This document shows positions 42,999-54,408 of a stretch of 64,000 bases of DNA, piece by piece (the stretch's first letter is position 1; each line of letters opens with the position of its first letter). The DNA comes from Thiotrichaceae bacterium UBA973 (GTDB taxonomy: Bacteria; Pseudomonadota; Gammaproteobacteria; Eutrophobiales; Eutrophobiaceae). The position numbers and the translations under genes are program-made. The DNA is taken from the NCBI GenBank assembly GCA_002292815.1, contig DBBX01000005.1, positions 62,001 through 126,000 on the forward strand. The letters are read 5' to 3'. The notes under the pieces were generated by a model. It was given only the letters and a program-made list of their open reading frames with translations, had not been told where the DNA came from and searched no databases.

Positions 42999-45008
42999 AT
43001 GAGTCAGCCATTAAAAGAAGCCGATTTCAATACACACTATTACTCCCAAAAAGATATTGATAGTGCGTGGGATAATTTCCTTTGTTCGGGGGGAGAGTCA
43101 AAAAACCTTCCTGTGCGAGAGATGATTGCCAACTCATGGGGGCGTTGTCTATCTCAAGGCGTCAACCCTCAACAAACTGCAGCGCCACTTTTGGCAACCG
43201 AAGGCGCTTTGCATATTCTTCGCCAAAAAAATACTGACCTGATGAAGTGCGCGCGACCTGTTTTAGCCCAGGCGAAAGTATTTTTACATGATCTTGAGAC
43301 CGTTTTGATTCTGACTGACTACAATGGCGTCAACCTTGAAGTCGTTGGGGCTCCTAAATGTATTGACGATGCTGTCGGCATCGGGATGGTTCCTGGTAGC
43401 GGCTGGAAGGAAACTGTATCCGGCTCGAATGCTATAGGCACGGCAATGGCAACGGGTATGCCGACACAAGTACACGGAGAGGAACACTTTATACAAGGCT
43501 TTAAGCCCTGGACCTGTACCGCTGGAATTATTAACGACCCCTACGATAATCAGCTAATTGGCGTAATAGATGCCTCAGGCTTATCAAACACATTTGATAA
43601 ATTCCACGTACCCTTAGTGGTCTCATGGGCCAACCAGATTCAATTATCGCTTGCCAAAAATACATCTGATCAATGGAATCTTATTCGAGAAAATAGCAAT
43701 TGTGACTTTAGAAACAGTCACCGTAATGCCGGAAAAATGTTATTTGATAGGCAGGGTAGACTAATTGACTACTCTCAAAATGCCTGCTCTCTACTCAGCG
43801 CACTGTACGTTGAGTTTAATCCTTCTCTGAAATCTCGTTTATCGTTAGAACGCTTTGGTGGAGAAGAAATCATGTATCCTCATGACGAGGGGCTGTGGCT
43901 ATCAAGTGACTGGATTGAACTGGTTAAAGATAAAAACGAAATTATTGGCTTCAAGATAGAACTGCCTACAAACAAACGTTCCGCACTACGAACAAGTGCG
44001 CCTGCTAATATCGCATCGATTAAATGTAACTCACAAGCTGATCCATTTGAAAAAATATCAGGGCAAAGTGCGTCGGTTCAAGCCAGTATAGAAAAGGCCG
44101 GCAAAGCAGCTAAGACACCGCTTCCTGTTCTGTTATTGGGCGATACCGGTGTCGGCAAAGAGATGTTTGCCCGAGCCATACATGAAGCAAGTAATTTCTC
44201 TAAAGGCCCCTTAATTGATCTGAACTGCGGCGCCTTCACTAAAGATATTTTAAGCAGTGAATTATTTGGCCATGTCGAAGGTGCATTCACCGGCGCTAAA
44301 AGAGGCGGCATGATGGGTAAGATTGAAGCTGCTAACGGCGGGACCTTGTTTCTGGACGAGATTGGAGAAATGCCACTTGAGATTCAGCCGGTTTTTCTTA
44401 GGGTCTTGCAAGAGAGAAAGATTCATCGCGTTGGCGCTATCGCACCAATCACAGTTAACTTCAGACTCATCGCTGCAACAAATTGTTATCTTAAACGAGA
44501 AGTCTCTGAAGGTCTGTTTAGAAAAGACTTATACTTTCGCTTATCAACAGTCGCCATTGCCCTTGATCCGCTATCAAGACGAAAAGAAGATATTGAAGAA
44601 ATTGCGCAACTAGTGTTGAAAGAGATTCAAGCTTCTCAAGAAATTGTACCTAAACGAATATCTGCTTCTTTGATTACAGCACTAAAAAACAGGGAATGGC
44701 CGGGTAATATTAGAGAGTTAGTAAACGTAATTGAATGTATGTGTTATATGTCTTCAAATGAAACCTTAACCACAGCGGACTTGCCTGCCGGTTATCAACC
44801 CGGTGAATCTTTAATTAGCGCAATACCCACTGAGCAGAATCAATCTTCTCAGTCACTATCGAACCTGGATATTGCTGAACAACAAGCGATTGAAAATGCC
44901 ATTATTGGATTCGGTGGAAACATCACCCAAGCAGCAAAAAATCTGGGCATAGCGAAAGGGACGTTATACCGCAAGATGAAAAAATATAAGTTAGAGAATC
45001 CTCGTTAA
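42999..45008 (+). CDS. AcoR-type sigma-54-dependent transcriptional activator
   Basis: A 669-residue activator. The N-terminal sensory part (about 1-330) has REMIANSWGRCLSQGVNP and a GAF-like region (GVNLEVVGAP, GSGWKETVSGSNAIGTAMAT) as in AcoR/AcxR regulators of acetoin and acetone use. The AAA+ domain (about 345-580) has Walker A GDTGVGKE, the sigma-54 contact GAFTGA, Walker B GGTLFLDEIGEM and the arginine finger region. A Fis-type helix-turn-helix (GNITQAAKNLGIAKGTLYRK) ends the protein. There is no receiver domain, so it probably senses a ligand directly. Three sigma-54-like promoters lie within 17 kb. Confidence 0.93.
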   Translation: MSQPLKEADFNTHYYSQKDIDSAWDNFLCSGGESKNLPVREMIANSWGRCLSQGVNPQQTAAPLLATEGALHILRQKNTDLMKCARPVLAQAKVFLHDLETVLILTDYNGVNLEVVGAPKCIDDAVGIGMVPGSGWKETVSGSNAIGTAMATGMPTQVHGEEHFIQGFKPWTCTAGIINDPYDNQLIGVIDASGLSNTFDKFHVPLVVSWANQIQLSLAKNTSDQWNLIRENSNCDFRNSHRNAGKMLFDRQGRLIDYSQNACSLLSALYVEFNPSLKSRLSLERFGGEEIMYPHDEGLWLSSDWIELVKDKNEIIGFKIELPTNKRSALRTSAPANIASIKCNSQADPFEKISGQSASVQASIEKAGKAAKTPLPVLLLGDTGVGKEMFARAIHEASNFSKGPLIDLNCGAFTKDILSSELFGHVEGAFTGAKRGGMMGKIEAANGGTLFLDEIGEMPLEIQPVFLRVLQERKIHRVGAIAPITVNFRLIAATNCYLKREVSEGLFRKDLYFRLSTVAIALDPLSRRKEDIEEIAQLVLKEIQASQEIVPKRISASLITALKNREWPGNIRELVNVIECMCYMSSNETLTTADLPAGYQPGESLISAIPTEQNQSSQSLSNLDIAEQQAIENAIIGFGGNITQAAKNLGIAKGTLYRKMKKYKLENPR

Positions 45009-45089
45009 AGTTTTAGCATCCGGGTTTATTAAAATCCAGACTTAAAATGAAACAACGATAAAATCTATTTCAATCTCTATATCTAGACA

Positions 45090-46076
45090 TCATTCAAGAT
45101 CAACAAGTACCACCCCGTAAAAACCCGCTTTTTCAATTCGTTGATGTGCACCAGCTATATTTTCAAGCGGCTCACGATAAGCAATTCGATGTTGTAACAT
45201 ACCGGTATCCAGAAATTCAGTAATATCTTCGATTGCGTCTTCCTTGGCTGATTCCGGCATGGCATAAACCAGGACCATGCGTATAGTCAGGTCCATAAAT
45301 AACATTCTTCTAAACGGTAATGTAGGTTCCGCTACTTGCATTGAGGCATAGCTTGCTATCGTTGCGCCGGTGCTAGCGACGTCAAGTAATACCGGCAGAT
45401 TACCACCAAACTCTCCATCCACAAGACGTTCTACACCTTTGCCTGCGGTCAGATCAGCTACGGTGCTTAATAATTCTTCACCCTTATGAGGACAAACAGC
45501 ATCGGCACCGGCAGCATAACAATGTGCCTCTGCCTCTGGATTACTGGCTGTGGCTATGACCGTTGCACCGGCATATTTGGCCCATTGAATAACATAGTGG
45601 CCGACTCTACCCGCACCACCTGTGACTAAAATAGTTTGACCCTCAACTGGGCCATCAGCAAAAACACAACGATGAGCCGTCATTGCCGGTATACCCATGC
45701 AGGCACCCACGTCAAAACCAACACTGTCGGGGAGCCAAACTGCACGGCTAGAGTCCACTGCGACATACTCGGCGGCAGTACCAAAACGCCGACCATACTG
45801 TGCCTGATAGACCCATACCCGCTCACCAATTCTTGATGCAGGAACACCACGTCCAACCGCCTCAATCACCCCGGCACCATCACTATGAGGAATAATAAAC
45901 CCATCTTTTAACAGGTCGGGAAAGGCCCCATCACGTTTTTTTACATCTGAAGGATTTACCGCTGAACAATTCAGGCGAACCAGGACTTCGCCATGTGCTG
46001 GTGCAGGTATATCAACTTCAATTATCTCCAGCACCTTATCTGCTGGCCCCATAGTTTTGAATACCGCTGCCTTCAT
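45090..46076 (-). CDS. Quinone oxidoreductase-like MDR protein
   Basis: A 328-residue medium-chain dehydrogenase/reductase without structural zinc cysteines. GroES-like part: LVRLNCSAVNPSDVKKRDGA and HSDGAGVIEAVG; Rossmann part: ILVTGGAGRVGHYVIQWAKY with an NADPH-type GxGxxG variant. Relatives reduce quinones or enones. It is the last gene of the carboxylase operon, 36 bp after the thiolase gene, so it may handle a pathway intermediate. Convergent with the activator gene. Confidence 0.85.
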   Translation of the reverse strand: MKAAVFKTMGPADKVLEIIEVDIPAPAHGEVLVRLNCSAVNPSDVKKRDGAFPDLLKDGFIIPHSDGAGVIEAVGRGVPASRIGERVWVYQAQYGRRFGTAAEYVAVDSSRAVWLPDSVGFDVGACMGIPAMTAHRCVFADGPVEGQTILVTGGAGRVGHYVIQWAKYAGATVIATASNPEAEAHCYAAGADAVCPHKGEELLSTVADLTAGKGVERLVDGEFGGNLPVLLDVASTGATIASYASMQVAEPTLPFRRMLFMDLTIRMVLVYAMPESAKEDAIEDITEFLDTGMLQHRIAYREPLENIAGAHQRIEKAGFYGVVLVDLE

Positions 46077-46112
46077 TGAACACCTCTCATTAACGTGATT
46101 TCCTGCTTAACC

Positions 46113-47378
<1,266 letters not shown>

Positions 47379-47450
47379 AGAGCTATCCTCTCCACACCAT
47401 GCCGTGGAATAAAATTGTAAAAATAATAATGATATGACTAAAACTTGAAT

Positions 47451-49016
47451 TTATATTTTGCGACCGACCTTGTCCCAAAAATATTTACGAATTTCTTTTT
47501 TCAACACTTTACCAACGGGGCTACGTGGTAACTCATCCCAAATTAAAATTTCCTTCGGCGATTTAACACTGCCTAACTTCTGTTTACAAAGTGCAATAAT
47601 TTCTTGTGTATCAGGTTTAATATCAGGGTCCTTCAACTCAACTACGGCAGTAACTTGTTCGCCCCATTTTTCATCGGGGATACCAATAACGGCACAGTCT
47701 TTTATTGACGGCTGCCCCCATATAAGTTGTTCAATCTCGCCAGGATAGACATTAAAACCACCAGATATGATCATGTCGCGTTTACGATCAACAATCGATA
47801 AATATCCATCATTATCGAAGACACCAACATCGCCGGTTTTTTGCCAGCCACCCACACGAATTTCATTTGTTGCATCCGGATTATTGAAATAACAACGCAT
47901 GAGTAAATCACCCTTAACAGCAATCTCACCTTCTTCCCCTGCAGGAAGAATATTCGCGTCATCATCCAATATCGCAAGTTCAATATGTGGTGCAATTTTA
48001 CCACAGGAACGGATCTTGGAAAAATCACCAGTTGCAACCGCATCGGCATGATCTTCAGCCGATAAAAAGGTACAGACCATGGGTGACTCTGCCTGCCCAT
48101 AAGTTTGAACCATAACAGGACCAAAAACATCAATAGCCTCTTTAAGTTTTTCTACTGACATCGGTGCAGCGGCATACCAAAAATAGCGCAAGCTAGAATA
48201 ATCATGATTCTTAACACCTTCATATGCCAATAACATATAGATTGCCGTCGGTGGTAAAAACAAATGAGTAACTTGATATTTTTCAATAACGGATAATAGA
48301 ACTTCTGGAACCATACCTTCCATGACAATGATTTTTGAGCCTTGTAGCATAGGTGCAAATGATGCTACACCAGCAGCATGTGTCATTGGCGCACTGACAA
48401 GATAAGTGGAAGTAATATCGGGTTCTGGCATTAACTCCATCTGAATGGATACCATAGACTGCCAGGTTAAATAACCCCACTCTGCTAGTTTCGAGTCGCC
48501 TGTTGTGCCACCCGTAGAAAACAAACTAATTAACTCTGGGTCGTCTCCCTTGACTAGTTTTTCTTGTTGTCTTTGCTCAATCTTGTCGGTGAGAGATTCT
48601 ATATTAACCTTTGCTATTTCTTTACCTGTAAATGACAAGCAACAATCATCTTTGTATTGATTACCAAGTTCAGGGTTAGAAGCAAGGATGTTCAAATCAA
48701 CAAAAAGTAATCTTGCCTCAGATTTTTTAAGTAACTTTAAATTAGCTTCGAGTGTATTTCGAACATTAAGTGGCAACCATATTGCGCCTAATTGAGAAAT
48801 AGCAAAGATACAGCAATAGGCGGCAACAGAATTTGGTGCATAGGTCGCAATTACATCCTGCTCTTTCACGCCCTTTTCTTTTAATTGCACAGCGATATGT
48901 TGTGCAACATTAAATACTTCTTGATAGCTCAGTGAAAGGTCATTATCAATGTCGATAAATTTCGCATCGCCTTTGCTAAAAGCGGGACTACGTTCGAGAA
49001 AATCGATAATGCGCAT
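47451..49016 (-). CDS. Acyl-CoA ligase (benzoylacetate-CoA ligase-like)
   Basis: A 521-residue AMP-forming ligase. The P-loop is variant, STGGTTGDSK, in place of the usual TSGTTGxPK. Other motifs: PMTHAAGVASFAPML, LFLPPTAIYMLLA, YGQAESPM, KTGDVGVFDNDGYL and the C-terminal lysine in PRSPVGKVLKKEI. Its place directly after five apc-like genes matches bal, the benzoylacetate-CoA ligase gene of Aromatoleum aromaticum. Activation of the beta-keto acid product is therefore inferred; the actual acyl substrate is not known. Confidence 0.85.
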   Translation of the reverse strand: MRIIDFLERSPAFSKGDAKFIDIDNDLSLSYQEVFNVAQHIAVQLKEKGVKEQDVIATYAPNSVAAYCCIFAISQLGAIWLPLNVRNTLEANLKLLKKSEARLLFVDLNILASNPELGNQYKDDCCLSFTGKEIAKVNIESLTDKIEQRQQEKLVKGDDPELISLFSTGGTTGDSKLAEWGYLTWQSMVSIQMELMPEPDITSTYLVSAPMTHAAGVASFAPMLQGSKIIVMEGMVPEVLLSVIEKYQVTHLFLPPTAIYMLLAYEGVKNHDYSSLRYFWYAAAPMSVEKLKEAIDVFGPVMVQTYGQAESPMVCTFLSAEDHADAVATGDFSKIRSCGKIAPHIELAILDDDANILPAGEEGEIAVKGDLLMRCYFNNPDATNEIRVGGWQKTGDVGVFDNDGYLSIVDRKRDMIISGGFNVYPGEIEQLIWGQPSIKDCAVIGIPDEKWGEQVTAVVELKDPDIKPDTQEIIALCKQKLGSVKSPKEILIWDELPRSPVGKVLKKEIRKYFWDKVGRKI

Positions 49017-49046
49017 GTTAACTCCTGAGCAGAGCTTGCTCCGGGA

Positions 49047-49904
49047 CTAAGTTCTTAAACTTGAGAGTGTATCGAGAACTAACTCAGGTGTTGTATCTTC
49101 AGGGATCGTCAGATAATTAAAACCACTTGCTGCTGGAGCAACAGTGTCCTTAGCTTCCCATAATGGTTTGGAAATATCTTTACCATCAGAACTATCAGCC
49201 ATTGAACAAGCAGCCGGAACGATAGAAAAATTAACATCATCCGGGACATTAAAACCATCATTTGAAAATGGCAAATGCATACCAACTGACCAACGATAAT
49301 GTTTCGCAACATTATAGATAGGTTGATACCAGGACAATTCTTCAGTGCTTTCGGGCATTGATTCGGGATCTTCCCGCAATAAAATACCTGAGAGATTTAC
49401 TTCACTAAAGTATCTTAGATAGTCAGCAACATACATTGATGCAGTGTCTATGTGCGCCTCTTCCGGCTCGACATCAACAGCATTAGCTGCTTTATTAGCC
49501 TTGATAAGCAAAGAACGTGGTGAGGGCATCACTAATACGATGGGCACTGAATCACCGTAATTATTACTTATAGCCGTCAGTACTTCTGCTAGTAATTCGC
49601 GTGGTGCGTACGCTTCTAACATTGCTTTAGCAGCAACCGTAATACGCTTCTTACCGGCCATCGATGGAATCGCTTCGTCATCGTCCAGCATCCAATGATG
49701 AAAAAGATCCCATATATCGATGACAACGACATCTGCATTAACTAAACCATGCGCCTGTCCATAAAAAGACATATAAGTCGCCGGGTTTGTCCATGGATTC
49801 TCTCCTTCTGCCAATAACAATTTCTTGGTATAGGCATTAAAATCAATCCAGAGTTTAGGAGTTCCCTCTCCAGCAGATAAATAGTTAACTAAATCTATCG
49901 CCAT
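49047..49904 (-). CDS. apc5: Apc5-like accessory subunit of ketone carboxylase
   Basis: A 285-residue protein of about 31 kDa without a recognised catalytic motif. Visible stretches are EGTPKLWIDFNAYTKKLLLAEGENPWTNPATYMSFYGQA and DVVVIDIWDLFHHWMLDDDE (each cited in part: GTPKLWIDFNAYTKK, DVVVIDIWDLFHHW). Size and position, fifth after two HyuA-like, one small zinc and one HyuB-like gene, match Apc5 of acetophenone carboxylase, which is separable from the core complex but needed for activity. It starts 2 bp after the end of the HyuB-like gene. Confidence 0.72.
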   Translation of the reverse strand: MAIDLVNYLSAGEGTPKLWIDFNAYTKKLLLAEGENPWTNPATYMSFYGQAHGLVNADVVVIDIWDLFHHWMLDDDEAIPSMAGKKRITVAAKAMLEAYAPRELLAEVLTAISNNYGDSVPIVLVMPSPRSLLIKANKAANAVDVEPEEAHIDTASMYVADYLRYFSEVNLSGILLREDPESMPESTEELSWYQPIYNVAKHYRWSVGMHLPFSNDGFNVPDDVNFSIVPAACSMADSSDGKDISKPLWEAKDTVAPAASGFNYLTIPEDTTPELVLDTLSSLRT

Positions 49905-49906
49905 AC

Positions 49907-52186
49907 TTAGGTACGTTTATCCTTAGCTTCTACACCGGCTACTTTTCTAACGGCTTCAAGCTCTTCCTCGAGTTTTCTAATTTCAACATCTTTAGGATGT
50001 TCAAAATAAACCGGACCCGGGTTATTAGGATCACGTTTATCATCAGGGCTACCCGCATAAACTGTACTCAGGTCGCTATTCCATGAACCATAGAATGGAA
50101 TGTCTTTAGGTGGCACATCTTTCACGTGTTTCTTAACAAACTCAGCATACGGAACACCTTGTTTCTTACGTTGTTCTCTGTAAGCAGCACGCAGTTTTTT
50201 GGTTCCTTCTTCATCAATGACCAACGTCTCTTCATTGAACTCAACTTTATACAGCTTCTTTGCCCACTCAGGAGTCGTCAACCGTTCTTCGATATCTTTA
50301 ATAACTAAAGCAGGGTCACGTTCCAATGGATCACCATAACCACCACCAGAGCCTTGAGAGATCATATACAGCTCACCACGTTTAGAGATAGAGAAACCCA
50401 TGCCCATATGATGAGACGTATAGTTAGCGTCTTCATAGGGCCGCTCATTCATTGTCTCTTCTATTGAATGTTTAAATTTTTCTGGATTTTTAAGCATCTC
50501 TTCATAAACATCTACGCCGGTTACTTTACATAATGGGTAGGCGCCAGGTGCATAACCACCAAACAAACCTGATAGTGATGGGACTTTAGAACCAACACAA
50601 GTCGTCATAAAACCCCACTGGTCACTATCTTTGGTCGCAACCATTTGTGTATAACCCATGCCACCGCGGTACTTACCAGGAGCCTGTGTATTGGTTGTCA
50701 TTTTTTTCGAGACTAACTGCAAGAAAGGCACGTCTTCTTCGTTCATCTCTTGCTCACCAATATCTGCCATGGATGCAAAGATAGGTGCCAAGGCATGCTC
50801 ACCGTCCATGTCCATACGCGCTCCACCGCCCATGCCATTTAGATCCGCACAGAGGTTACCGAGCATCTCGCCATGTTGGCTGACACCACCCCAAATATAG
50901 GTACAAATCATATTAAACCAAGGTGCTAATACACGTGTGTATTTAACCGGCACGCTGTATAGAAATTTCGCAGTCGCTTGTTGAGCCACAGTGAAAGATA
51001 AAAAGATAGACATCAAACTCTGAGAGTTTGGCGCATCGACACTCGCATTAACAATAGAATAAGGTGGTGTAATCACTTCAATTGGGGCAAAACCTGCCTG
51101 TCCACGTGGCAAATCTGGCCAAATGTGATTCAAGAATGCTTGAGACATCATCCCCTTACAACCGGGTATCGCAGTATTGATCGCGCGGTTTGTAATCTCT
51201 GGACTTGATCCCCTCAAATCGAATATCAAACGGTCACCTTTTTTGGTCAAGGTACAATTCAATTTGATTAATGCATTTTCACGTAGCGTACTGTCCATCG
51301 TGCAGTAGGTACGCACGGTCATATCAGGCCATTCTTTAATACGGCGACGTACTTCTTCCATAACATTGTCATTGGTACTACGCAGACATGCAGCTAATGC
51401 TTGAGGACCATCTATTGCCAATATTTCTCGTAGGCGCTTTTCAAGGCGCATACAAGCGAAGAGCTTTACCTTCATATCTTCGTATTGCAGTTTTGGCTCA
51501 CGTACTGAGTTCTGCAAGAAGGTTAATAGATCTCTTTTGATTTCATAGTTTTCAACCACTCTGAAAGGAGACATCTTCAGACCTTCATCAAACGGTGTTT
51601 CTGCCATTGATGGCATACCGCCTGGCTCGATAGCACCGTTCTCACCTTCGTGTACAGTAGATGCCACCCAAGCTATGAGTTCACCTTCATGAAAGATAGG
51701 CATAATCATACTTTGGTCGGTGTTATGTACATTACCGTAGCGCGAATCATTGTGGATAAAGCCGTCACCTTGTTTCAAACCAACGGTGTGTTCATCGATC
51801 CAGTTCTTAATGATAAATTTAATCGGATGGTGAACCACCACATTAAAGATAAGTACACCACCTGCACTACCAATGGTTAAATCGCCCGAGGCTGAGTAGA
51901 TACCAGTGATGACATCACCCCATTTTGCACCCGGAGCTGCACCCATTTGCTCAAGCATTTCATAACTTTCATCGCAAGCCGATTGCATACGGTCACGGAT
52001 AGATGACATTTGATGTGGGTCATTAAATTTCTTTACGGCCTCTGCTTCGTAATCTGTAATCGGCATGATGTCATGCGATTGCATAATTTCCTGATCTGGC
52101 CCGAGGAATAAAGTCGTTTCCTTTAGAAATTTTTTAATTAATTCCTGATCTTCAAGAACAGCTTCTGCACTAAGTTTATCGTTCAT
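49907..52186 (-). CDS. apc4: HyuB-like subunit of ketone carboxylase (Apc4-like)
   Basis: A 759-residue hydantoinase B/oxoprolinase family protein. Signatures: GDVITGIYSASGDLTIGSAGG, the metal-binding region GDGFIHNDSRYGNVHNTDQ, MPIFHEGELIAWVASTVH, IFDLRGSSPEITNRAINT-type (LRGSSPEITNRA) and SQGSGGGYGDPLERDP near the C-terminus. In acetone and acetophenone carboxylases this subunit carries the carboxylation active site with bound metal. It also resembles AcxB of acetone carboxylase; the five-gene context decides for the Apc type. Confidence 0.87.
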   Translation of the reverse strand: MNDKLSAEAVLEDQELIKKFLKETTLFLGPDQEIMQSHDIMPITDYEAEAVKKFNDPHQMSSIRDRMQSACDESYEMLEQMGAAPGAKWGDVITGIYSASGDLTIGSAGGVLIFNVVVHHPIKFIIKNWIDEHTVGLKQGDGFIHNDSRYGNVHNTDQSMIMPIFHEGELIAWVASTVHEGENGAIEPGGMPSMAETPFDEGLKMSPFRVVENYEIKRDLLTFLQNSVREPKLQYEDMKVKLFACMRLEKRLREILAIDGPQALAACLRSTNDNVMEEVRRRIKEWPDMTVRTYCTMDSTLRENALIKLNCTLTKKGDRLIFDLRGSSPEITNRAINTAIPGCKGMMSQAFLNHIWPDLPRGQAGFAPIEVITPPYSIVNASVDAPNSQSLMSIFLSFTVAQQATAKFLYSVPVKYTRVLAPWFNMICTYIWGGVSQHGEMLGNLCADLNGMGGGARMDMDGEHALAPIFASMADIGEQEMNEEDVPFLQLVSKKMTTNTQAPGKYRGGMGYTQMVATKDSDQWGFMTTCVGSKVPSLSGLFGGYAPGAYPLCKVTGVDVYEEMLKNPEKFKHSIEETMNERPYEDANYTSHHMGMGFSISKRGELYMISQGSGGGYGDPLERDPALVIKDIEERLTTPEWAKKLYKVEFNEETLVIDEEGTKKLRAAYREQRKKQGVPYAEFVKKHVKDVPPKDIPFYGSWNSDLSTVYAGSPDDKRDPNNPGPVYFEHPKDVEIRKLEEELEAVRKVAGVEAKDKRT

Positions 52187-52201
52187 AGTTTTATTACCTC
52201 G

Positions 52202-54349
52202 TTATTTCTTTACTTCGTCGCGCAGGAACCAAACGGCACCCTGCTCAGCAGATACATAATTCCAACCTTTTTCTATCAGGTAGGTCGTCACATCAGATGC
52301 CACAATACCCGGTCCCTCGATTTGAGTACCTGCTGGAATATCATCTTTGTTCCAGACTGGTGTATCAATCGCTTTAGATTCACCGACAAAATAGCACTTG
52401 CGTGTTGATGACGGTTTCGGCGGCGCTTTACGTTTATTTTCTGCAACAGGCTTAATATGTTTAAAGTGAACCGTATCATGCTCTACATACGAAGCGACAC
52501 GAATCGTATTGATGCGTATACCAGCCTCAGGTGCCTGACTACCTTCACCAAAGCGCTTACCGTAATCAGTTGAAAACAGGTCGAGGATATTCAAGACATC
52601 CAGCGCTGATTCAACGTTATGCTTTGGTATCACCACTGTGGTTTGCACCAGTTGGTTGCCGTAGCGCATATCAAGCTCTAGTGTGTGTTTGATATCAGCT
52701 TCATTTGCACCCTGTCTAGATAGATCAGCTAGTCCTTTTTCGCTTAGTTCAGTGACGATGTCATTAAAGCGTGGATAGTTATCAAATACTTTTCGGTTAT
52801 TAGAATCATAAAGCACCATAAACAGTGAGGCTTCGTGAATATGCATCTGATGCATATTTCCCGCACCCACCGCAGAGAACACGGAGCTCATTGGTGTGGC
52901 CAGTATCTTATTGATATTCAATCGACTCGCGATACCACAACAATGTAACGGTCCATTACCACCATACGCCAGCATGGTAAATTCTTCAGGGTCATAGCCT
53001 CTGGCACGTAATTCGGTGTTCACACCATTCGCCATATTGGCATCGACCTTTTCCTTGATCATCATGGCGGCTTCCACCACTTCTACATCAAGATCATCAC
53101 AAAGTGCTTCTTCAATCGCAAAGTTAGAACGTTTAGGGTTTAGCGGAATATCACCACCTGCGTAATTTTCTGCATCTAAATAACCCAATACCAGATCGGC
53201 ATCGGTTACCGTTGGGCTCATGCCACCACGGTCATAACAAGCTGGACCCGGATCTGAGCCTGCACTCTTTGGTCCTACAGCAACGGTGTCGTACATACGG
53301 TCGTAAGAGGCAATCGAACCACCACCGGCGCCCAACGTTACCAAGTGAACCATCGGTACAGAAACCATCCAACGATCAATTACCGGGTTGAAGTCATAAT
53401 GTTTAATACCACCCTCAACGACGATACCAATGTCGTAACTGGTACCACCCATATCGGTGGCGACAACGCTACCCAGATCAGCTTCTTTAGCTAAATGTTC
53501 AGAAGCACTGATCCCTGAAACGGGTCCAGAGTGGATAGTTTGCAGCGCATCAGTTGAGTTTAATTGTGCCATACCACCTGAATTATGAATCACCAACATC
53601 GGTTTCTCATAAGCATGTGCGCGCAGATTCTGTTCCAACTGCGTCATCGCGTGATACATAGTCGAATGTAAATAACCATCAACGACTGCTGAAGAGGCAC
53701 GAACATATTCACCTTTACGTCCCGCAACACGATGAGACAGAATGACAGGAATTGCGCCTAATAGATGCGAAGGATATTCCTCAAGAATAATCTCCTCTAC
53801 ACGTTTTTCATTCATCGGATTCACCACTGAATTCACAAAACAGATGACGATGACTTGAGCGCCTTTATCAAATAAGGTTCTGATCTTGTGTCGAACGTCA
53901 TCTTCGTCAAGCGGCATAACAACCTTGCCTTCAAAATCTAAACGTTCACGCACACCTTCTATCATATTGGGTAATACCAATGGTTCTGGACGTCTTGCGT
54001 CAGGCAGATTTGCCTTGCCTAACTTGTCCAAACCTTCTCCATAACCACGCGCACGACTGAGTGGCACCGTTGCTTCAAATCCTGCTGTGACTAACATGCC
54101 CATGCGCGGACCATTATGTTCAATCAAGGCATTCGTGCCTAAGGTCGTTGCATATCGAACTGAGTCAACCTCCGAGAGAATTTCTTCCATGGTAAGATTC
54201 AATTCGCTATAAGCTTTTTCAACAGCTTCATTAAAACCTAAGGCTAAGTTTTGGTGCGTCGTTAATGCTTTGGTCTCGATATACTTGTTATCCCAAACCA
54301 AAAAGCAATCGGTAAAAGTGCCGCCGATATCTACTGATATTCGTTTCAT
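52202..54349 (-). CDS. apc3: HyuA-like ATPase subunit of ketone carboxylase (Apc3-like)
   Basis: A 715-residue hydantoinase A/oxoprolinase protein. The N-terminal phosphate-binding motif is VDIGGTFTDCFLVWDNK, the second ATPase motif is VATDMGGTSYDIGI, and GSDPGPACYDRGG and MLAYGGNGPLHCCGIA follow. These are the actin-like ATPase motifs of acetone carboxylase AcxA and of Apc subunits, which phosphorylate the ketone enol and bicarbonate. It is one of two HyuA-like subunits here, which distinguishes this system from three-subunit acetone carboxylase. Confidence 0.87.
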   Translation of the reverse strand: MKRISVDIGGTFTDCFLVWDNKYIETKALTTHQNLALGFNEAVEKAYSELNLTMEEILSEVDSVRYATTLGTNALIEHNGPRMGMLVTAGFEATVPLSRARGYGEGLDKLGKANLPDARRPEPLVLPNMIEGVRERLDFEGKVVMPLDEDDVRHKIRTLFDKGAQVIVICFVNSVVNPMNEKRVEEIILEEYPSHLLGAIPVILSHRVAGRKGEYVRASSAVVDGYLHSTMYHAMTQLEQNLRAHAYEKPMLVIHNSGGMAQLNSTDALQTIHSGPVSGISASEHLAKEADLGSVVATDMGGTSYDIGIVVEGGIKHYDFNPVIDRWMVSVPMVHLVTLGAGGGSIASYDRMYDTVAVGPKSAGSDPGPACYDRGGMSPTVTDADLVLGYLDAENYAGGDIPLNPKRSNFAIEEALCDDLDVEVVEAAMMIKEKVDANMANGVNTELRARGYDPEEFTMLAYGGNGPLHCCGIASRLNINKILATPMSSVFSAVGAGNMHQMHIHEASLFMVLYDSNNRKVFDNYPRFNDIVTELSEKGLADLSRQGANEADIKHTLELDMRYGNQLVQTTVVIPKHNVESALDVLNILDLFSTDYGKRFGEGSQAPEAGIRINTIRVASYVEHDTVHFKHIKPVAENKRKAPPKPSSTRKCYFVGESKAIDTPVWNKDDIPAGTQIEGPGIVASDVTTYLIEKGWNYVSAEQGAVWFLRDEVKK

Positions 54350-54408
54350 AATCTACTTTCCTATAACTATGTAGTAGTTTGATTTATTGTTTGTAGTGAT
54401 TTTTTAAA

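Noticed and set aside
45009..45089. Possible terminator between the convergent activator and MDR genes
   Set aside because: The inverted repeat around 45018-45045 is too imperfect to call.
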